64,000 nt of DNA from Flavobacteriales bacterium (GCA_004213645.1 SGZF01000001.1:62001-126000); one strand, 5' to 3'. Numbered from the stretch's first letter, positions 35,743 to 45,386 are shown. Notes: generated by a model not told the origin, from the sequence alone. A program made the numbers and translations.

Positions 35743-36766
35743 TAAAGAGGTTTAAATTCTGTATCCAGCTTGTTTTTGTTTGAAATATAAAAATATCAGA
35801 GATTATACACAACAATGATAAAATTAAAAATACTTGAAATTGTTGTTTATACTCAACAAACTGTGAAGTTTCAAATTCTGATTTATCTATTTTTTCTAGT
35901 GTTGTTTTTACAATATTTAAAGCTTCTTCTGTGCTATTTCCATCGACATACTCACCTTTAGACGAATTAGCTATTTTATTTAAAATAGTACTGTTCCTTT
36001 TAGTAATGACTACCTCACCATTACTATCTTTTTTGTAAGAATCAACTCTTCCATCAATTTTTATTGGAATTGTTGTGCCTGAATCTTGTCCAACTCCTAC
36101 TGTAATAAGATTAATATTATTTTCAGAGATTAAGTTTAAAAGAGCATCAGGAATATCATCATGATCTTCCCCATCAGAAATAAGAATTAAAACTCTATTT
36201 GTTTCAGAATTTTTATCAAAGAAATTTACTGATAAATTTAATGCTGCATCTATTGAGGTTCCTTGAGAAGATAACATATTAGTATCTATTATTTGTAAAA
36301 AATTTTTTACTGAAGCAAAATCGGTAGTAAGAGGAACCTGTGGAATAGCCTGAGCAGCATATGCAACAATACCTACCCTGTCACTACTTAATGAGTTAAT
36401 TATTTCTGAGATAATTCTTTTTGATCTCAAAAGTCTATTTGGAGCTACATCTTCAGCTAACATACTCTTTGAAACATCTATTGCAAATACAATATCAACT
36501 CCCTCTCTATTAATGGATTTTAATTCTGTACCTATCTTTGGATTTGCTAATGCAACAATAAGAAATAAAATTGCAAACGATTCCAATACTAATTTTAAAT
36601 TAAGTTTAAAATTTGATCTGTTAGGGCTAATATGATTTAGTAATTCTGTATCTGAATAGGATTTCTGTACTTTTTTTCTCCACGACATATATAGTAAATT
36701 AATGATAATCAATATTGGAATTAATATTGCTAAATAAAGGAAGTTAGGACTGTCAAATAAATACAT
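35726..36766 (-). CDS. batB: BatB: VWA-domain membrane protein
   Basis: A 346-residue protein with two N-terminal membrane helices (about 8-27 and 58-76), a von Willebrand A domain with metal-site motif DVSKS (in FAIDVSKSML) and T-loop TTDFAS, and a C-terminal helix near 313-330. It pairs with BatA; one base overlaps between the two genes. VWA domains of this kind bind ligands through a divalent cation and typically work with MoxR ATPases, one of which is encoded upstream in the same operon. Confidence 0.93.
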   Translation of the reverse strand: MYLFDSPNFLYLAILIPILIIINLLYMSWRKKVQKSYSDTELLNHISPNRSNFKLNLKLVLESFAILFLIVALANPKIGTELKSINREGVDIVFAIDVSKSMLAEDVAPNRLLRSKRIISEIINSLSSDRVGIVAYAAQAIPQVPLTTDFASVKNFLQIIDTNMLSSQGTSIDAALNLSVNFFDKNSETNRVLILISDGEDHDDIPDALLNLISENNINLITVGVGQDSGTTIPIKIDGRVDSYKKDSNGEVVITKRNSTILNKIANSSKGEYVDGNSTEEALNIVKTTLEKIDKSEFETSQFVEYKQQFQVFLILSLLCIISDIFIFQTKTSWIQNLNLFNENEK

Positions 36767-37770
36767 TATATAAAACTTCTAAATATTAATTTTCTAGTAA
36801 TTATTTCTAATAGAAATAGAATAAACCCAATTAAAACAAAGGATCTATATTTTTCAGAAATATTTGTAAATATAGTTTCTGTTATCTCAGTCTTTTCTAA
36901 TTTATTAATTTCATCATAAATATTTTGCAACTCAAGATTATCTGTAGCTCTAAAATACCTTCCTGAAGTTTTTTCAGAAATATAATTAAGAAGATCCTCA
37001 TCAATTTCTACTTTCGTTAATGCAAATTGAAAATCCCCGTTAGGGAGAATAGATACTGGAGCTAAAGCTCTACCATTTGTTCCAAGACCAATTGTATATG
37101 TTTTAATTTCATATTCAGCAGCTAATTCAGCTGCAATTCTTGGATCAATAAATCCAGAATTATTTACACCATCTGTCAGAAGTATTATAACTTTACTTTT
37201 AGCAGTACTTTCCTTCAACCTATTAACTGCTGTAGTTAAACCCATCCCTATTGCAGTTCCATCCTCTAGGAGTGACTCGTAATTTATATCTGATAAAGAT
37301 TGCTTTAAAATTAACTTATCTGTTGTAACTGGAGTCTTTGTATAGCTTTCTGCCGCATATACAACAAGCCCTATTCTATCATTAGGTCTATCATCTATAA
37401 AATTAGATGCAACACTCTTTAATGCAGATAGTCTGTCTGGCTTAAGATCTTTGGAAAGCATACTTGATGAAATATCTATAACCATAACAATATCTATACC
37501 TCTAGATGATTTTATCCTTTTTGAGGTTGACTCTGATTGAGGCCTTGAAAGAGCTATCACTATAAATATTATTGCCAGAATTCTTAATATATAAAGAATA
37601 GGTCTTAACCTTGAAATTAATGATCTATTAAATTTAAGTAAGGATAATGATGAATATCTTAAAGTGGCTTGGGTTAATTTTCCATATTTATACCAAAATA
37701 AAATAGTAAATGGGATTATAATAAAAATTATAAGATACCCAGGGTCCGCTAAATATAAATCTTTAAACAT
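36766..37770 (-). CDS. batA: BatA: VWA-domain membrane protein
   Basis: A 334-residue protein with the same design as BatB: N-terminal helices (about 13-28 and 60-77), VWA domain with the metal-site DISSS (in VMVIDISSSML), TTDKL, and LTDGVNNSG, and a C-terminal helix near 311-325. It overlaps the preceding gene by one base and batB by one base, indicating strict co-translation. Confidence 0.93.
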   Translation of the reverse strand: MFKDLYLADPGYLIIFIIIPFTILFWYKYGKLTQATLRYSSLSLLKFNRSLISRLRPILYILRILAIIFIVIALSRPQSESTSKRIKSSRGIDIVMVIDISSSMLSKDLKPDRLSALKSVASNFIDDRPNDRIGLVVYAAESYTKTPVTTDKLILKQSLSDINYESLLEDGTAIGMGLTTAVNRLKESTAKSKVIILLTDGVNNSGFIDPRIAAELAAEYEIKTYTIGLGTNGRALAPVSILPNGDFQFALTKVEIDEDLLNYISEKTSGRYFRATDNLELQNIYDEINKLEKTEITETIFTNISEKYRSFVLIGFILFLLEIITRKLIFRSFI

Positions 37771-39341
37771 TATAATTCCTTTATGATATCAAAACTTTCT
37801 AAAATTCTTGTTTCTATTTCTCCTGCATATCTATCATCATCTCGATATACTATTATAAGTTTAATTGTCTTTTTTTCATAGGGGAGAATAATTGATGTAA
37901 AAATTGACCTATGCAAATCATTGTTTATTTCAATATCTAAACTACCAAAAAGTCTTAAACCTTTATCTCCAGATTTTATTGTAAACTGATCATCTTTCAC
38001 TAGAATATTTTTAGATCCTAAATTTTGAAATTGAGTTATAAGTTCATTTTTTAAAATATCTAAGTTTAAAGGTGTTTCATCCTTAACAACATTCTTAAAA
38101 TCAAGTGATAGATAAAAAGAGTCATCAAAGTCTCCTAATACAAATTTCTTGTCTTCAATACTGTCGTTAATTCTCTCTAGAATATTCGGGGTATTCAATT
38201 GAACAGGGGGAGAACCGTATTGACTTATGTACCAATCCTTTCCCAGCAACTTCTTTGTGGGATTCAATAATAAGGTGTCTCTTACAGGGTAATATCCAAA
38301 TATTAGAGTAGATATAATAATTAATGACGATATTAAGACAAATGCATATTTTAAAAAATTTAAAATATTTTCTGTTAAATTGAGATTTTTATCTTTAGTC
38401 TCCGGTTCTTCAACTAAACTATATTTTTCTTTGTAAATTCTTTCAGTGGCATCAATAAAGTTCTTTATGGTCGATAGATCATTATTAACATCATTCTTTG
38501 TGGGTAGAGACTTTGCAAACTTGATTAAATCTGATTTTGTAAAAAGATTTTCGAGTTTACTGATTTCTTTTTTTTCAAAATTATAATTTCCACTATCCTT
38601 TAGCATATTTATTCGCAAAATAAGCTCTTGAGATGTGCTTTCCATGGCTGGAATATTAACTTGAGATTCTAAATATTCTCTAAAAATGTCAATTAAAATT
38701 GTGTAGTACTCTTTAAACTCAATTTGAGAGTTAGGATCATAAGTGTCAAGGTGACTTAATTTTTCAATTGCAATTTCATGTAATGACTTTATGTTTTCCT
38801 TAGAATTATTGTTCTTGTTTATTAGATTATATCTGTAGAACGAATAGGCTGTAACTATAAGAAAGAAAACTATTATAATATTAAATAATAAATTTTGATA
38901 ATTTCTTTTAACAGGAATTAAAGGCTTTATATCATATAGATTTTGCTTAAGAGTATCTACTTCAACATCATTAATAATTACCAACAGTGAATCACTAAAT
39001 TTAATAGTTTGGTCAAAGAATATTTTTTGAGGAGGGATCCAATATTCTCCTGGCTCAAAATTAATTAATGAATATTTTTTTAAAATTGTGGATGATTCAT
39101 TTATTGTATCGGTTGAATAGACATTTAGTAACTCAAAGGGCATGAAGTTTGGATTCTCGTCAAAACCTATATTATATTGATTTTTAGAAACAATCTCAAT
39201 CTGAAATTTAATCTCCTGACCAATTTTAAATTGCGTACTGTCTGTAACAGTTTTTATTTCAATATTTGGATCAAAAGATGCTGATTGAGCAACTAAAAAA
39301 GTAGAAAATACTGAACAAAAAAACAATACTGTTTTCTTCAT
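37770..39341 (-). CDS. Bat-operon membrane protein of unknown function
   Basis: A 523-residue protein between the DUF58 gene and batA. It has a signal peptide (ending FLVAQSASF), a BatD-like beta domain (FKIGQEIKFQIEIVSKN, FEPGEYWIPPQKIFFD), a membrane helix near 152-170, a cytoplasmic helical region with YYTILIDIFREYLESQ and ESTSQELI, a second helix near 333-352, and a C-terminal alpha/beta segment of about 160 residues. The first half matches the BatD-like proteins often found here in flavobacteria; the C-terminal part is not recognised. Confidence 0.75.
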   Translation of the reverse strand: MKKTVLFFCSVFSTFLVAQSASFDPNIEIKTVTDSTQFKIGQEIKFQIEIVSKNQYNIGFDENPNFMPFELLNVYSTDTINESSTILKKYSLINFEPGEYWIPPQKIFFDQTIKFSDSLLVIINDVEVDTLKQNLYDIKPLIPVKRNYQNLLFNIIIVFFLIVTAYSFYRYNLINKNNNSKENIKSLHEIAIEKLSHLDTYDPNSQIEFKEYYTILIDIFREYLESQVNIPAMESTSQELILRINMLKDSGNYNFEKKEISKLENLFTKSDLIKFAKSLPTKNDVNNDLSTIKNFIDATERIYKEKYSLVEEPETKDKNLNLTENILNFLKYAFVLISSLIIISTLIFGYYPVRDTLLLNPTKKLLGKDWYISQYGSPPVQLNTPNILERINDSIEDKKFVLGDFDDSFYLSLDFKNVVKDETPLNLDILKNELITQFQNLGSKNILVKDDQFTIKSGDKGLRLFGSLDIEINNDLHRSIFTSIILPYEKKTIKLIIVYRDDDRYAGEIETRILESFDIIKEL

Positions 39342-39343
39342 CT

Positions 39344-40207
39344 TTATCTATGTTTAAAATATCCTAGAAGTTTTTTAACATAACTTTGGTCAACCATACA
39401 GTTAATAACTCCTGCTCCATTTTTAGTAAATAGACTCTCAAAGTTTTTAATTGATAAGTTATAATTTAAGGAGTAACTATTTCGAATTTTTTTTGATGAT
39501 GTATCTACCCAGACTAATTCATCTGACTCTGCATCAATCATTGGAACAAAACCTAGTTTGGGTATTTCGGTTTCCATTTGATCAAAAATTCTTATACCTG
39601 TTAAATCAAATTTTTTTGCTGATAATTTTAGGGACTTATTATAATCACTATCAATAAAATCTGATAATACAAATACAATTGCTTTTTTTTGAATAACACT
39701 TAATAAAAACTTAAGAGATTTATCAATGCTAGTTCTAGAACTTTTAGGTTTAAATTCAAGTAGCTCTCTTATGATTCTTAATATGTGCTTCTTTCCTTTG
39801 TTAGGGGGTATAAATAGTTCTATTGAATCAGTAAAAAGAATTGCCCCAACCTTATCATTATTCTTAAGGGCTGAAAATGCTAATGTTGCTGCAATTTCAG
39901 TTACAATTTCTTTTTTTAATTTATTTCTAGTTGCAAAGTTTTTTGAACCACTAACATCGATAAGCAACATTAAGGTTAATTCTCTTTCTTCTTCAAAAAT
40001 TTTGATAAATGGCTCATTATATCTAGCAGTAACATTCCAGTCAATTGACCTAATATCATCACCAAATTCATATTTTCTAACTTCACTAAAGGTCATACCC
40101 CTACCTTTAAAGGTGCTAAGATATTCTCCTCCAAATATGTTATCACTTAGTCTTCTACTTTTTATTTCAATTTGTCTTACTTTCTTAAGTAATTCTTTAG
40201 AATTCAT
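39344..40207 (-). CDS. DUF58 / VWA-like protein of the MoxR-Bat operon
   Basis: A 287-residue soluble protein. The DUF58 core is GRGMTFSEVRKYEFGDDIRSIDWNVTAR split across 36-63, followed by a VWA fold with metal-site DVSGS (in LLIDVSGSKNF) and VFVLSDFIDSDY. DUF58 proteins accompany MoxR ATPases and VWA proteins and are thought to be their partners. It starts 3 bases after moxR and ends 2 before the next gene. Confidence 0.92.
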   Translation of the reverse strand: MNSKELLKKVRQIEIKSRRLSDNIFGGEYLSTFKGRGMTFSEVRKYEFGDDIRSIDWNVTARYNEPFIKIFEEERELTLMLLIDVSGSKNFATRNKLKKEIVTEIAATLAFSALKNNDKVGAILFTDSIELFIPPNKGKKHILRIIRELLEFKPKSSRTSIDKSLKFLLSVIQKKAIVFVLSDFIDSDYNKSLKLSAKKFDLTGIRIFDQMETEIPKLGFVPMIDAESDELVWVDTSSKKIRNSYSLNYNLSIKNFESLFTKNGAGVINCMVDQSYVKKLLGYFKHR

Positions 40208-40210
40208 TAA

Positions 40211-41215
40211 TTATGGTACTTCTACAGTATTAACGATTTGTTTAATTACATCTTCAGATGTTATGTTTTCAGCTTCAGCTTCATATGTTAAACCTATTCT
40301 ATGCCTCAAAACATCAGTTACTACCTCTCTGACATCCTCAGGTATTACAAAACCTCTATGCTTTATAAAGGCGAAACATTTAGAAGCTAATGCAAGATTT
40401 ATACTTCCCCTTGGAGATGCTCCAAATGATATAAGGGGTGATAGGTTATTTAGATTATATTTTTCTGGGTATCGAGTGCAAAATATCAAATCAAGAATAT
40501 ACTTTTCTATTTTTTCATCCATGTAAACATCATTAACAACTCCCTGAGCAGATGTAATTTGTTTTGTTGTAACTACTGATTTAATTTTTTGAGTTGAGGA
40601 AGAAAGATTCATGTTAATAATTTTCTGTTCCTCCTCAAGTTTTGGATAATCAACAACAACTTTAAGCATAAATCTATCAATCTGCGCTTCTGGAAGAGGA
40701 TATGTCCCTTCTTGCTCAACTGGGTTTTGGGTCGCCATAACCAAAAATGGATCAGCTAATTTAAAAGTTTTATCCCCAATAGTAACTTGCTTTTCTTGCA
40801 TTGCTTCCAGTAAAGCAGATTGAACTTTAGCAGGAGCTCTATTTATCTCATCAGCTAAAACAAAATTTGCAAATACTGGTCCTTGTTTAATAGAAAAGTT
40901 TCCTTCTTTCATATTATATATCATAGTCCCTACAACATCTGCTGGGAGCAGATCAGGAGTAAATTGGATTCTACTAAATGATCCCTTTACTGCACTACTT
41001 AAACTATTTATTGCTAATGTCTTAGCCAGTCCAGGAACTCCCTCCAGCAAAATATGTCCTTTACCAAGTAGACCTATTAGTAACCTTTCAATCATTTTCT
41101 TTTGGCCAATTATTTTTTTGTTTATTTCCATTGAAAGAAGATCAACAAAAGCACTCTCTTTTTTTATTAGCTCATCTTTTTGATTTAAATCAACATTTGT
41201 TATTTTATCGCTCAT
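40211..41215 (-). CDS. MoxR-family AAA ATPase
   Basis: A 334-residue ATPase with Walker A GVPGLAKT (59-66), Walker B LADEINRAP, sensor region ATQNPVEQEGTYPLPEAQIDRFM and C-terminal lid GASPRGSINLALASKC. MoxR proteins act as chaperones that activate VWA-domain partners, here BatA, BatB and the DUF58 protein encoded directly downstream. It is the first gene of the eight-gene Bat block. The spacer toward hflX holds a 12-base perfect inverted repeat. Confidence 0.95.
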   Translation of the reverse strand: MSDKITNVDLNQKDELIKKESAFVDLLSMEINKKIIGQKKMIERLLIGLLGKGHILLEGVPGLAKTLAINSLSSAVKGSFSRIQFTPDLLPADVVGTMIYNMKEGNFSIKQGPVFANFVLADEINRAPAKVQSALLEAMQEKQVTIGDKTFKLADPFLVMATQNPVEQEGTYPLPEAQIDRFMLKVVVDYPKLEEEQKIINMNLSSSTQKIKSVVTTKQITSAQGVVNDVYMDEKIEKYILDLIFCTRYPEKYNLNNLSPLISFGASPRGSINLALASKCFAFIKHRGFVIPEDVREVVTDVLRHRIGLTYEAEAENITSEDVIKQIVNTVEVP

Positions 41216-41268
41216 ATTTAATGAATTTAATTATTCAAATTTCAAAATTTATTAGTAAAATCCTTGTT

Positions 41269-41302
41269 AATAATTGGTTAAATTGAATGATAACCAATTA
41301 TT
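41269..41302. promoter_or_regulatory. Perfect 12-base inverted repeat between hflX and moxR
   Basis: AATAATTGGTTA (41269-41280) and TAACCAATTATT (41291-41302) are exact reverse complements around a 10-base spacer. It starts at the hflX stop codon and lies 54 bases upstream of moxR. No T run follows in either direction, so it is a weak terminator candidate and could instead be an operator. Confidence 0.4.
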
Positions 41303-42501
41303 TACTTGGAAAAATATTCGGGGTATAAATAATCGTTTTTAGGATAATGACTCATATCAACATTTTTCACTATCTCGTAAATCTCTTTTCTAAGATTATC
41401 AAAGTTAATTTTATTTTTTGCAGAAATAAATAATGCTTTACCATTTGTTTTATTCATCCAGGTATTTCTCCATTGCATTAAAGAAAAATGACCATTAATT
41501 TTTGTAGAAGAATCATTAAAATCAATCTGTTTATAATTATCAATTTTATTAAAAATCATTAAACTATACTTGTTATGACAGTTTATTTCACTCAAAATTT
41601 TATTTACTGATATAATGTGGTCTTCAAAACTTGGATGAGATATATCTACAATATGCAAAAGAATATCTGCGTCTTTTACCTCCTCAAGTGTACTTTTAAA
41701 AGATTCAATTAACTGAGTGGGTAATTTTCTTATAAACCCAACGGTGTCAGTTAAAAGAAAAGGTAAAGTGTTAATTACAACTTTTCTAACAGTAGTATCA
41801 AGAGTGGCAAATAATTTATCTTCGGCGAAAACTTTACTCTTTGAAAGCATATTCATAATTGTTGATTTCCCAACATTTGTATATCCAACTAAAGCAACTC
41901 TTACCAATGAACCCCTATTACCTCTTTGAACTTTCATTTGTTTATCAATTGTATATATCTTTTTTTTTAACAAAGATATCTTATCTCTTACAATCCTTCT
42001 ATCAGTCTCAATCTCAGTCTCTCCTGGACCTCTCATACCAATCCCCCCCTTTTGCCTTTCAAGGTGTGTCCAAAGTCCTTTTAATCTTGGCAATAAATAC
42101 TCATACTGTGCTAATTCAACTTGTGTTTTGGCATAGCTTGTCTTAGCTCTTTGAGCAAAGATATCAAGTATTAGTGCTGTTCTGTCAAGTATTTTACATT
42201 TCAACAGTCTTTCTATATTTGATTGTTGAGTTGGCGAAAGTTCATCATCAAAAACTACAATCGAAACATCGTTACTTTTGATATATTTTTGGATTTCATC
42301 AATCTTTCCTTTTCCAATAAACGTCTTTGGATTCGGAGTATTTATCCTCTGAGTATATTTTTTAACTACTTTACCTCCTGCTGTTACAGAAAGAAATTCT
42401 AATTCTTCAAGAAACTCTTTTAATTTTTCTTCGTCTTGTGATTCATTAATCACCCCTACTAAAACAGTTCTTTCAAAATTTGACTTTTTTGATTCAATCA
42501 T
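41302..42501 (-). CDS. hflX: GTPase HflX
   Basis: A 399-residue ribosome-associated GTPase. The HflX N-terminal domain (to about 195) contains GKGKIDEI, VVFDDELSPTQQSNIE and GPGETEIETDRR; the G domain has GYTNVGKST (about 205-213), DTVGFI and NKID. HflX family members split stalled 70S ribosomes under heat or antibiotic stress. It overlaps lpxH by 8 bases. Confidence 0.96.
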   Translation of the reverse strand: MIESKKSNFERTVLVGVINESQDEEKLKEFLEELEFLSVTAGGKVVKKYTQRINTPNPKTFIGKGKIDEIQKYIKSNDVSIVVFDDELSPTQQSNIERLLKCKILDRTALILDIFAQRAKTSYAKTQVELAQYEYLLPRLKGLWTHLERQKGGIGMRGPGETEIETDRRIVRDKISLLKKKIYTIDKQMKVQRGNRGSLVRVALVGYTNVGKSTIMNMLSKSKVFAEDKLFATLDTTVRKVVINTLPFLLTDTVGFIRKLPTQLIESFKSTLEEVKDADILLHIVDISHPSFEDHIISVNKILSEINCHNKYSLMIFNKIDNYKQIDFNDSSTKINGHFSLMQWRNTWMNKTNGKALFISAKNKINFDNLRKEIYEIVKNVDMSHYPKNDYLYPEYFSK

Positions 42502-43261
42502 TTTTTTTTAAAAAATTTCTTAAGGTAAATGTTTTCCCATCAAACACTCCATATGTATAGTGAGTAATCCAATCCCCCAAATTTATATATTTAGATTTTG
42601 ATTTTAGCTGATGAACTATTGGCAAATGTCTGTGACCAAAAACAAAATAATCAATATGCTCTTTAGACAATCTTTTTAAAGAATATTGAATTAACCACTC
42701 ATTATGCTCACCTTTAAATTTGAGATCTTCTGTCCCTGATATAAGTTTATTTTTTTGTGATAGATATTTCCCAATTGCCAAGCCTAAGTCTGGGTGTATC
42801 AATCTATATAAATATGTAAAAAATGGATTTGAAAGAATAAACTTCATTCGTTTATATCCATAATCACCGGGACCTAGCCCATCCCCATGACCTATCAAAA
42901 AAGATTTAGAATTAAAAATAAAAAGTTCTGTAGATCTAAATATTTTTATATTTAGTTCCTTCTCAAAATAATCTGTCATCCAGTAATCATGATTTCCAAC
43001 AAAAAAATAAATTTTAATTCCTAAGTCTGATAATTCAGCAAGCTTACCTAAAGATCTAGTAAATCCTCTTGGAACTGCTTCTTTATATTCAAACCAAAAG
43101 TCAAATAAATCTCCTAGAATAAATATAATTTCAGCATCATCTTTAACTGAGTCTAACCATTTAACAAATATTCTTTCTCTTTCATGACTTTCTTGCAATG
43201 ATGGAATACCTAGATGATTATCTGAGCTAAAGTATATTTTTTTGTCTTTGGGAATTTCCAT
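42494..43261 (-). CDS. lpxH: UDP-2,3-diacylglucosamine diphosphatase
   Basis: A 255-residue calcineurin-like phosphoesterase for lipid A synthesis, cleaving UDP-diacylglucosamine at the membrane surface. The metal-binding motifs are FSSDNHLG (11-18), ILGDLFDFWFEY, FVGNHDYWM, a later GHGDGLGPGDYGYK and FGHRHLP. The DFWFEY and GDGLGPGD elements separate LpxH-type enzymes from other phosphoesterases. It overlaps hflX and follows the cystathionine gamma-synthase by 5 bases. Confidence 0.9.
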   Translation of the reverse strand: MEIPKDKKIYFSSDNHLGIPSLQESHERERIFVKWLDSVKDDAEIIFILGDLFDFWFEYKEAVPRGFTRSLGKLAELSDLGIKIYFFVGNHDYWMTDYFEKELNIKIFRSTELFIFNSKSFLIGHGDGLGPGDYGYKRMKFILSNPFFTYLYRLIHPDLGLAIGKYLSQKNKLISGTEDLKFKGEHNEWLIQYSLKRLSKEHIDYFVFGHRHLPIVHQLKSKSKYINLGDWITHYTYGVFDGKTFTLRNFLKKND

Positions 43262-43266
43262 AATTA

Positions 43267-44418
43267 TTAACCTATAGCATAGTTTAAATCATCTATCAAA
43301 TCTTCAACATCCTCAATACCTACACTAAGCCTTAAGAGTGATTCAACCAAACCTGATTTTTCCCTCTCTTCAGGGGGGATAGACGCGTGAGTCATACTGG
43401 CTGGATGACAACATAAGCTTTCTACTCCACCTAGTGATTCAGCTAAAGTAAATAACTTAAGCTTTTCTGCTATTTTTTTTGCAGTTTCAAAAGTTTGATC
43501 AGCTGGAATAAAGGAAACCATACCTCCAAAAGCGTGCATCTGATTTTTGGCAATTTTATAATTTTTATGATCTTTAAATCCAGCCCAATAAACATTAGTT
43601 ATTTTATTATGATTTTTTAAAAATTTTGCTATTTTTTCAGCATTTTCAGAATGTCTTTGCATTCTTAGATGAAGTGTTTTTATCCCTCTCAAAGTTAGGA
43701 AACAGTCCATAGGACCTGGAGTAGCTCCAGATGCATTTTGGATAAAAGATAGTTTTTTAAATAGAGCCAAATTATTGACCACAAGTGCACCAATTACAAC
43801 ATCACTATGTCCAGCAATATATTTAGTTGCAGAATGCATAACAATGTCTGCACCTAATTCAAGTGGCCTCTGTATATATGGTGTTGCGAATGTATTATCC
43901 ACGCAGAGTAATATGTTGTTTTTTTTAGCTAGATCTGACATGGATTTAATGTCAACAACATTCATCATAGGGTTAGTAGGTGTCTCAGCCCAAATTAATT
44001 TAGTTTTTGAAGTTATTTTTTGTTTGACAGAAATTATATCCTCCATATTGACAAAATGAAATTTCAAATCATATTTTTCAAATATCTGCTTGAATAGTCT
44101 ATAACTTCCTCCATATAAATCATTAGTTGATATTATTTCATCTCCTGGATTTAAAGTTTTTATTATTGCGTCAATTGCTGCAAGCCCAGAGGAAAATGCG
44201 AGTCCATGATTTCCATTTTCTAATGATGCAATAGATCTTTCAAAATTTGTTCTAGTTGGATTATGAGTTCTACTATACTCATAGCCTTTATGTTTTCCAG
44301 GTGAAGTTTGAGCATATGTTGATGTTTGATAAATTGGAGTCATAACAGATCCGTATGCAGGATCAAGAATTTGACCTCCATGGATTGTCTTAGTATTGAA
44401 CTTCATTTTTTTCTTCAT
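43267..44418 (-). CDS. metB: Cystathionine gamma-synthase or related Cys/Met PLP enzyme
   Basis: A 383-residue fold type I PLP enzyme. The Schiff-base Lys lies in HSATKYIAGHSD, phosphate contacts in FSSGLAAIDA, and NDLYGGSYRLF, WAETPTNPMM and GGVESLCCHPASMTHA are family blocks. Gamma-synthase versus gamma-lyase cannot be separated by eye. The reading frame extends to 44517, but the N-terminal extension is hydrophobic nonsense and covers the promoter; ATG 44418 (or 44406, MKFNTKTIHGG) is the likely start. Confidence 0.88.
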   Translation of the reverse strand: MKKKMKFNTKTIHGGQILDPAYGSVMTPIYQTSTYAQTSPGKHKGYEYSRTHNPTRTNFERSIASLENGNHGLAFSSGLAAIDAIIKTLNPGDEIISTNDLYGGSYRLFKQIFEKYDLKFHFVNMEDIISVKQKITSKTKLIWAETPTNPMMNVVDIKSMSDLAKKNNILLCVDNTFATPYIQRPLELGADIVMHSATKYIAGHSDVVIGALVVNNLALFKKLSFIQNASGATPGPMDCFLTLRGIKTLHLRMQRHSENAEKIAKFLKNHNKITNVYWAGFKDHKNYKIAKNQMHAFGGMVSFIPADQTFETAKKIAEKLKLFTLAESLGGVESLCCHPASMTHASIPPEEREKSGLVESLLRLSVGIEDVEDLIDDLNYAIG

Positions 44419-44423
44419 AGTTG

Positions 44424-44431
44424 CAAAGATA
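44424..44431 (-). promoter_or_regulatory. Promoter -7 box for the cystathionine gamma-synthase gene
   Basis: On the complement TATCTTTG fits TAnnTTTG and ends only 5 bases before the ATG at 44418. The transcript would be leaderless at that ATG, or have a leader of about 12 bases if translation starts at 44406. Confidence 0.45.
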
Positions 44432-44495
44432 AAGATATTCGAAAATAGATATAGGATTATATTAAAATGAGTTTCTTTGTTGGATAATTTTTGAG

Positions 44496-45386
44496 ATGAG
44501 TAAAAGAAGCCTTGCATTAATTGCTGCCTTTTTAGCTACTAGTATATATGGAATTAATCATACTGTAGCTAAAGAAATTATGCCAATATATATTGGTTCA
44601 TCTGGATTCATTATGTTAAGGTTATTAGGTGCAACATCAATTTTTTGGATAATTAGTCTTTTTACACCAAAAGAAAAAATTCAAAAAAAAGATTTTTTTC
44701 GAATAATTTTTGCATCAATACTTGGAATGTGTATAAATATGCTTGCATTCTTTAGAGGTCTAGAGTTATCTACACCTATAAATAGTGGAGTTATAATTAC
44801 CTTATCACCTGTTTTAGTATTAATACTTTCATACTTTTTTTTAAAAGAGAAAATAACAATAAAAAAAATTCTTGGAATTTTAATTGGCTTTTCTGGTGCA
44901 GTTTTTTTAATACTAAATACAAGTAAAACTGGAATTAATGCTCCTAATATTCCACTCGGAAATTCATTTTTTCTACTCAATGCTTCTGCATATGCAGGAT
45001 ATCTAATTATAGTTAAACCTCTCACTCAAAAATATAGTCTTTTCACATTAATGAAATGGTTATTCTTAATTGGTTTAATTTTATCTGCACCCTTAACCTA
45101 TGATCAATTCATAAAAGTAAATTGGTCCGAACTTCCTTGGTTTGCTATTTGGAGAATGGGATATGTAGTTATTGGAACAACATTTCTGACATATCTATTT
45201 AATATATATGCACTGAAGACTCTTTCACCAACTACAGTTGGTTCATTTATATATCTTCAGCCTATTATTACTATAATATTTGCGTTAGTTACATCAAATG
45301 ACACTTTGGATTCAACTAAATTATTATCCTGTTTATTAGTATTCATTGGGGTTTATTTGGTTTCTGTAAAGAATAAGAATAACTGA
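44496..45386 (+). CDS. EamA/DMT-family transporter
   Basis: A 296-residue inner-membrane protein with ten hydrophobic segments arranged as two EamA repeats (about 5-140 and 150-290). PVLVLILSYFFLKEKITIKKILGI at the end of repeat one, split at residue 113, and the LQPIITIIFALV in repeat two are typical. Members export amino acids or metabolites; the substrate is unknown. It is divergent from the cystathionine gamma-synthase gene, which makes an amino-acid exporter plausible but unproven. Confidence 0.9.
   Translation: MSKRSLALIAAFLATSIYGINHTVAKEIMPIYIGSSGFIMLRLLGATSIFWIISLFTPKEKIQKKDFFRIIFASILGMCINMLAFFRGLELSTPINSGVIITLSPVLVLILSYFFLKEKITIKKILGILIGFSGAVFLILNTSKTGINAPNIPLGNSFFLLNASAYAGYLIIVKPLTQKYSLFTLMKWLFLIGLILSAPLTYDQFIKVNWSELPWFAIWRMGYVVIGTTFLTYLFNIYALKTLSPTTVGSFIYLQPIITIIFALVTSNDTLDSTKLLSCLLVFIGVYLVSVKNKNN

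Noticed and set aside
39726..40526. Plus-strand ORF of 266 codons across the DUF58 and moxR genes
   Set aside because: It spans two well-identified genes on the other strand and has the Ser/Leu-rich composition of an antisense reading.
44419..44517. N-terminal extension of the cystathionine gamma-synthase
   Set aside because: It covers the promoter box and the start of the divergent transporter gene and does not resemble the family.
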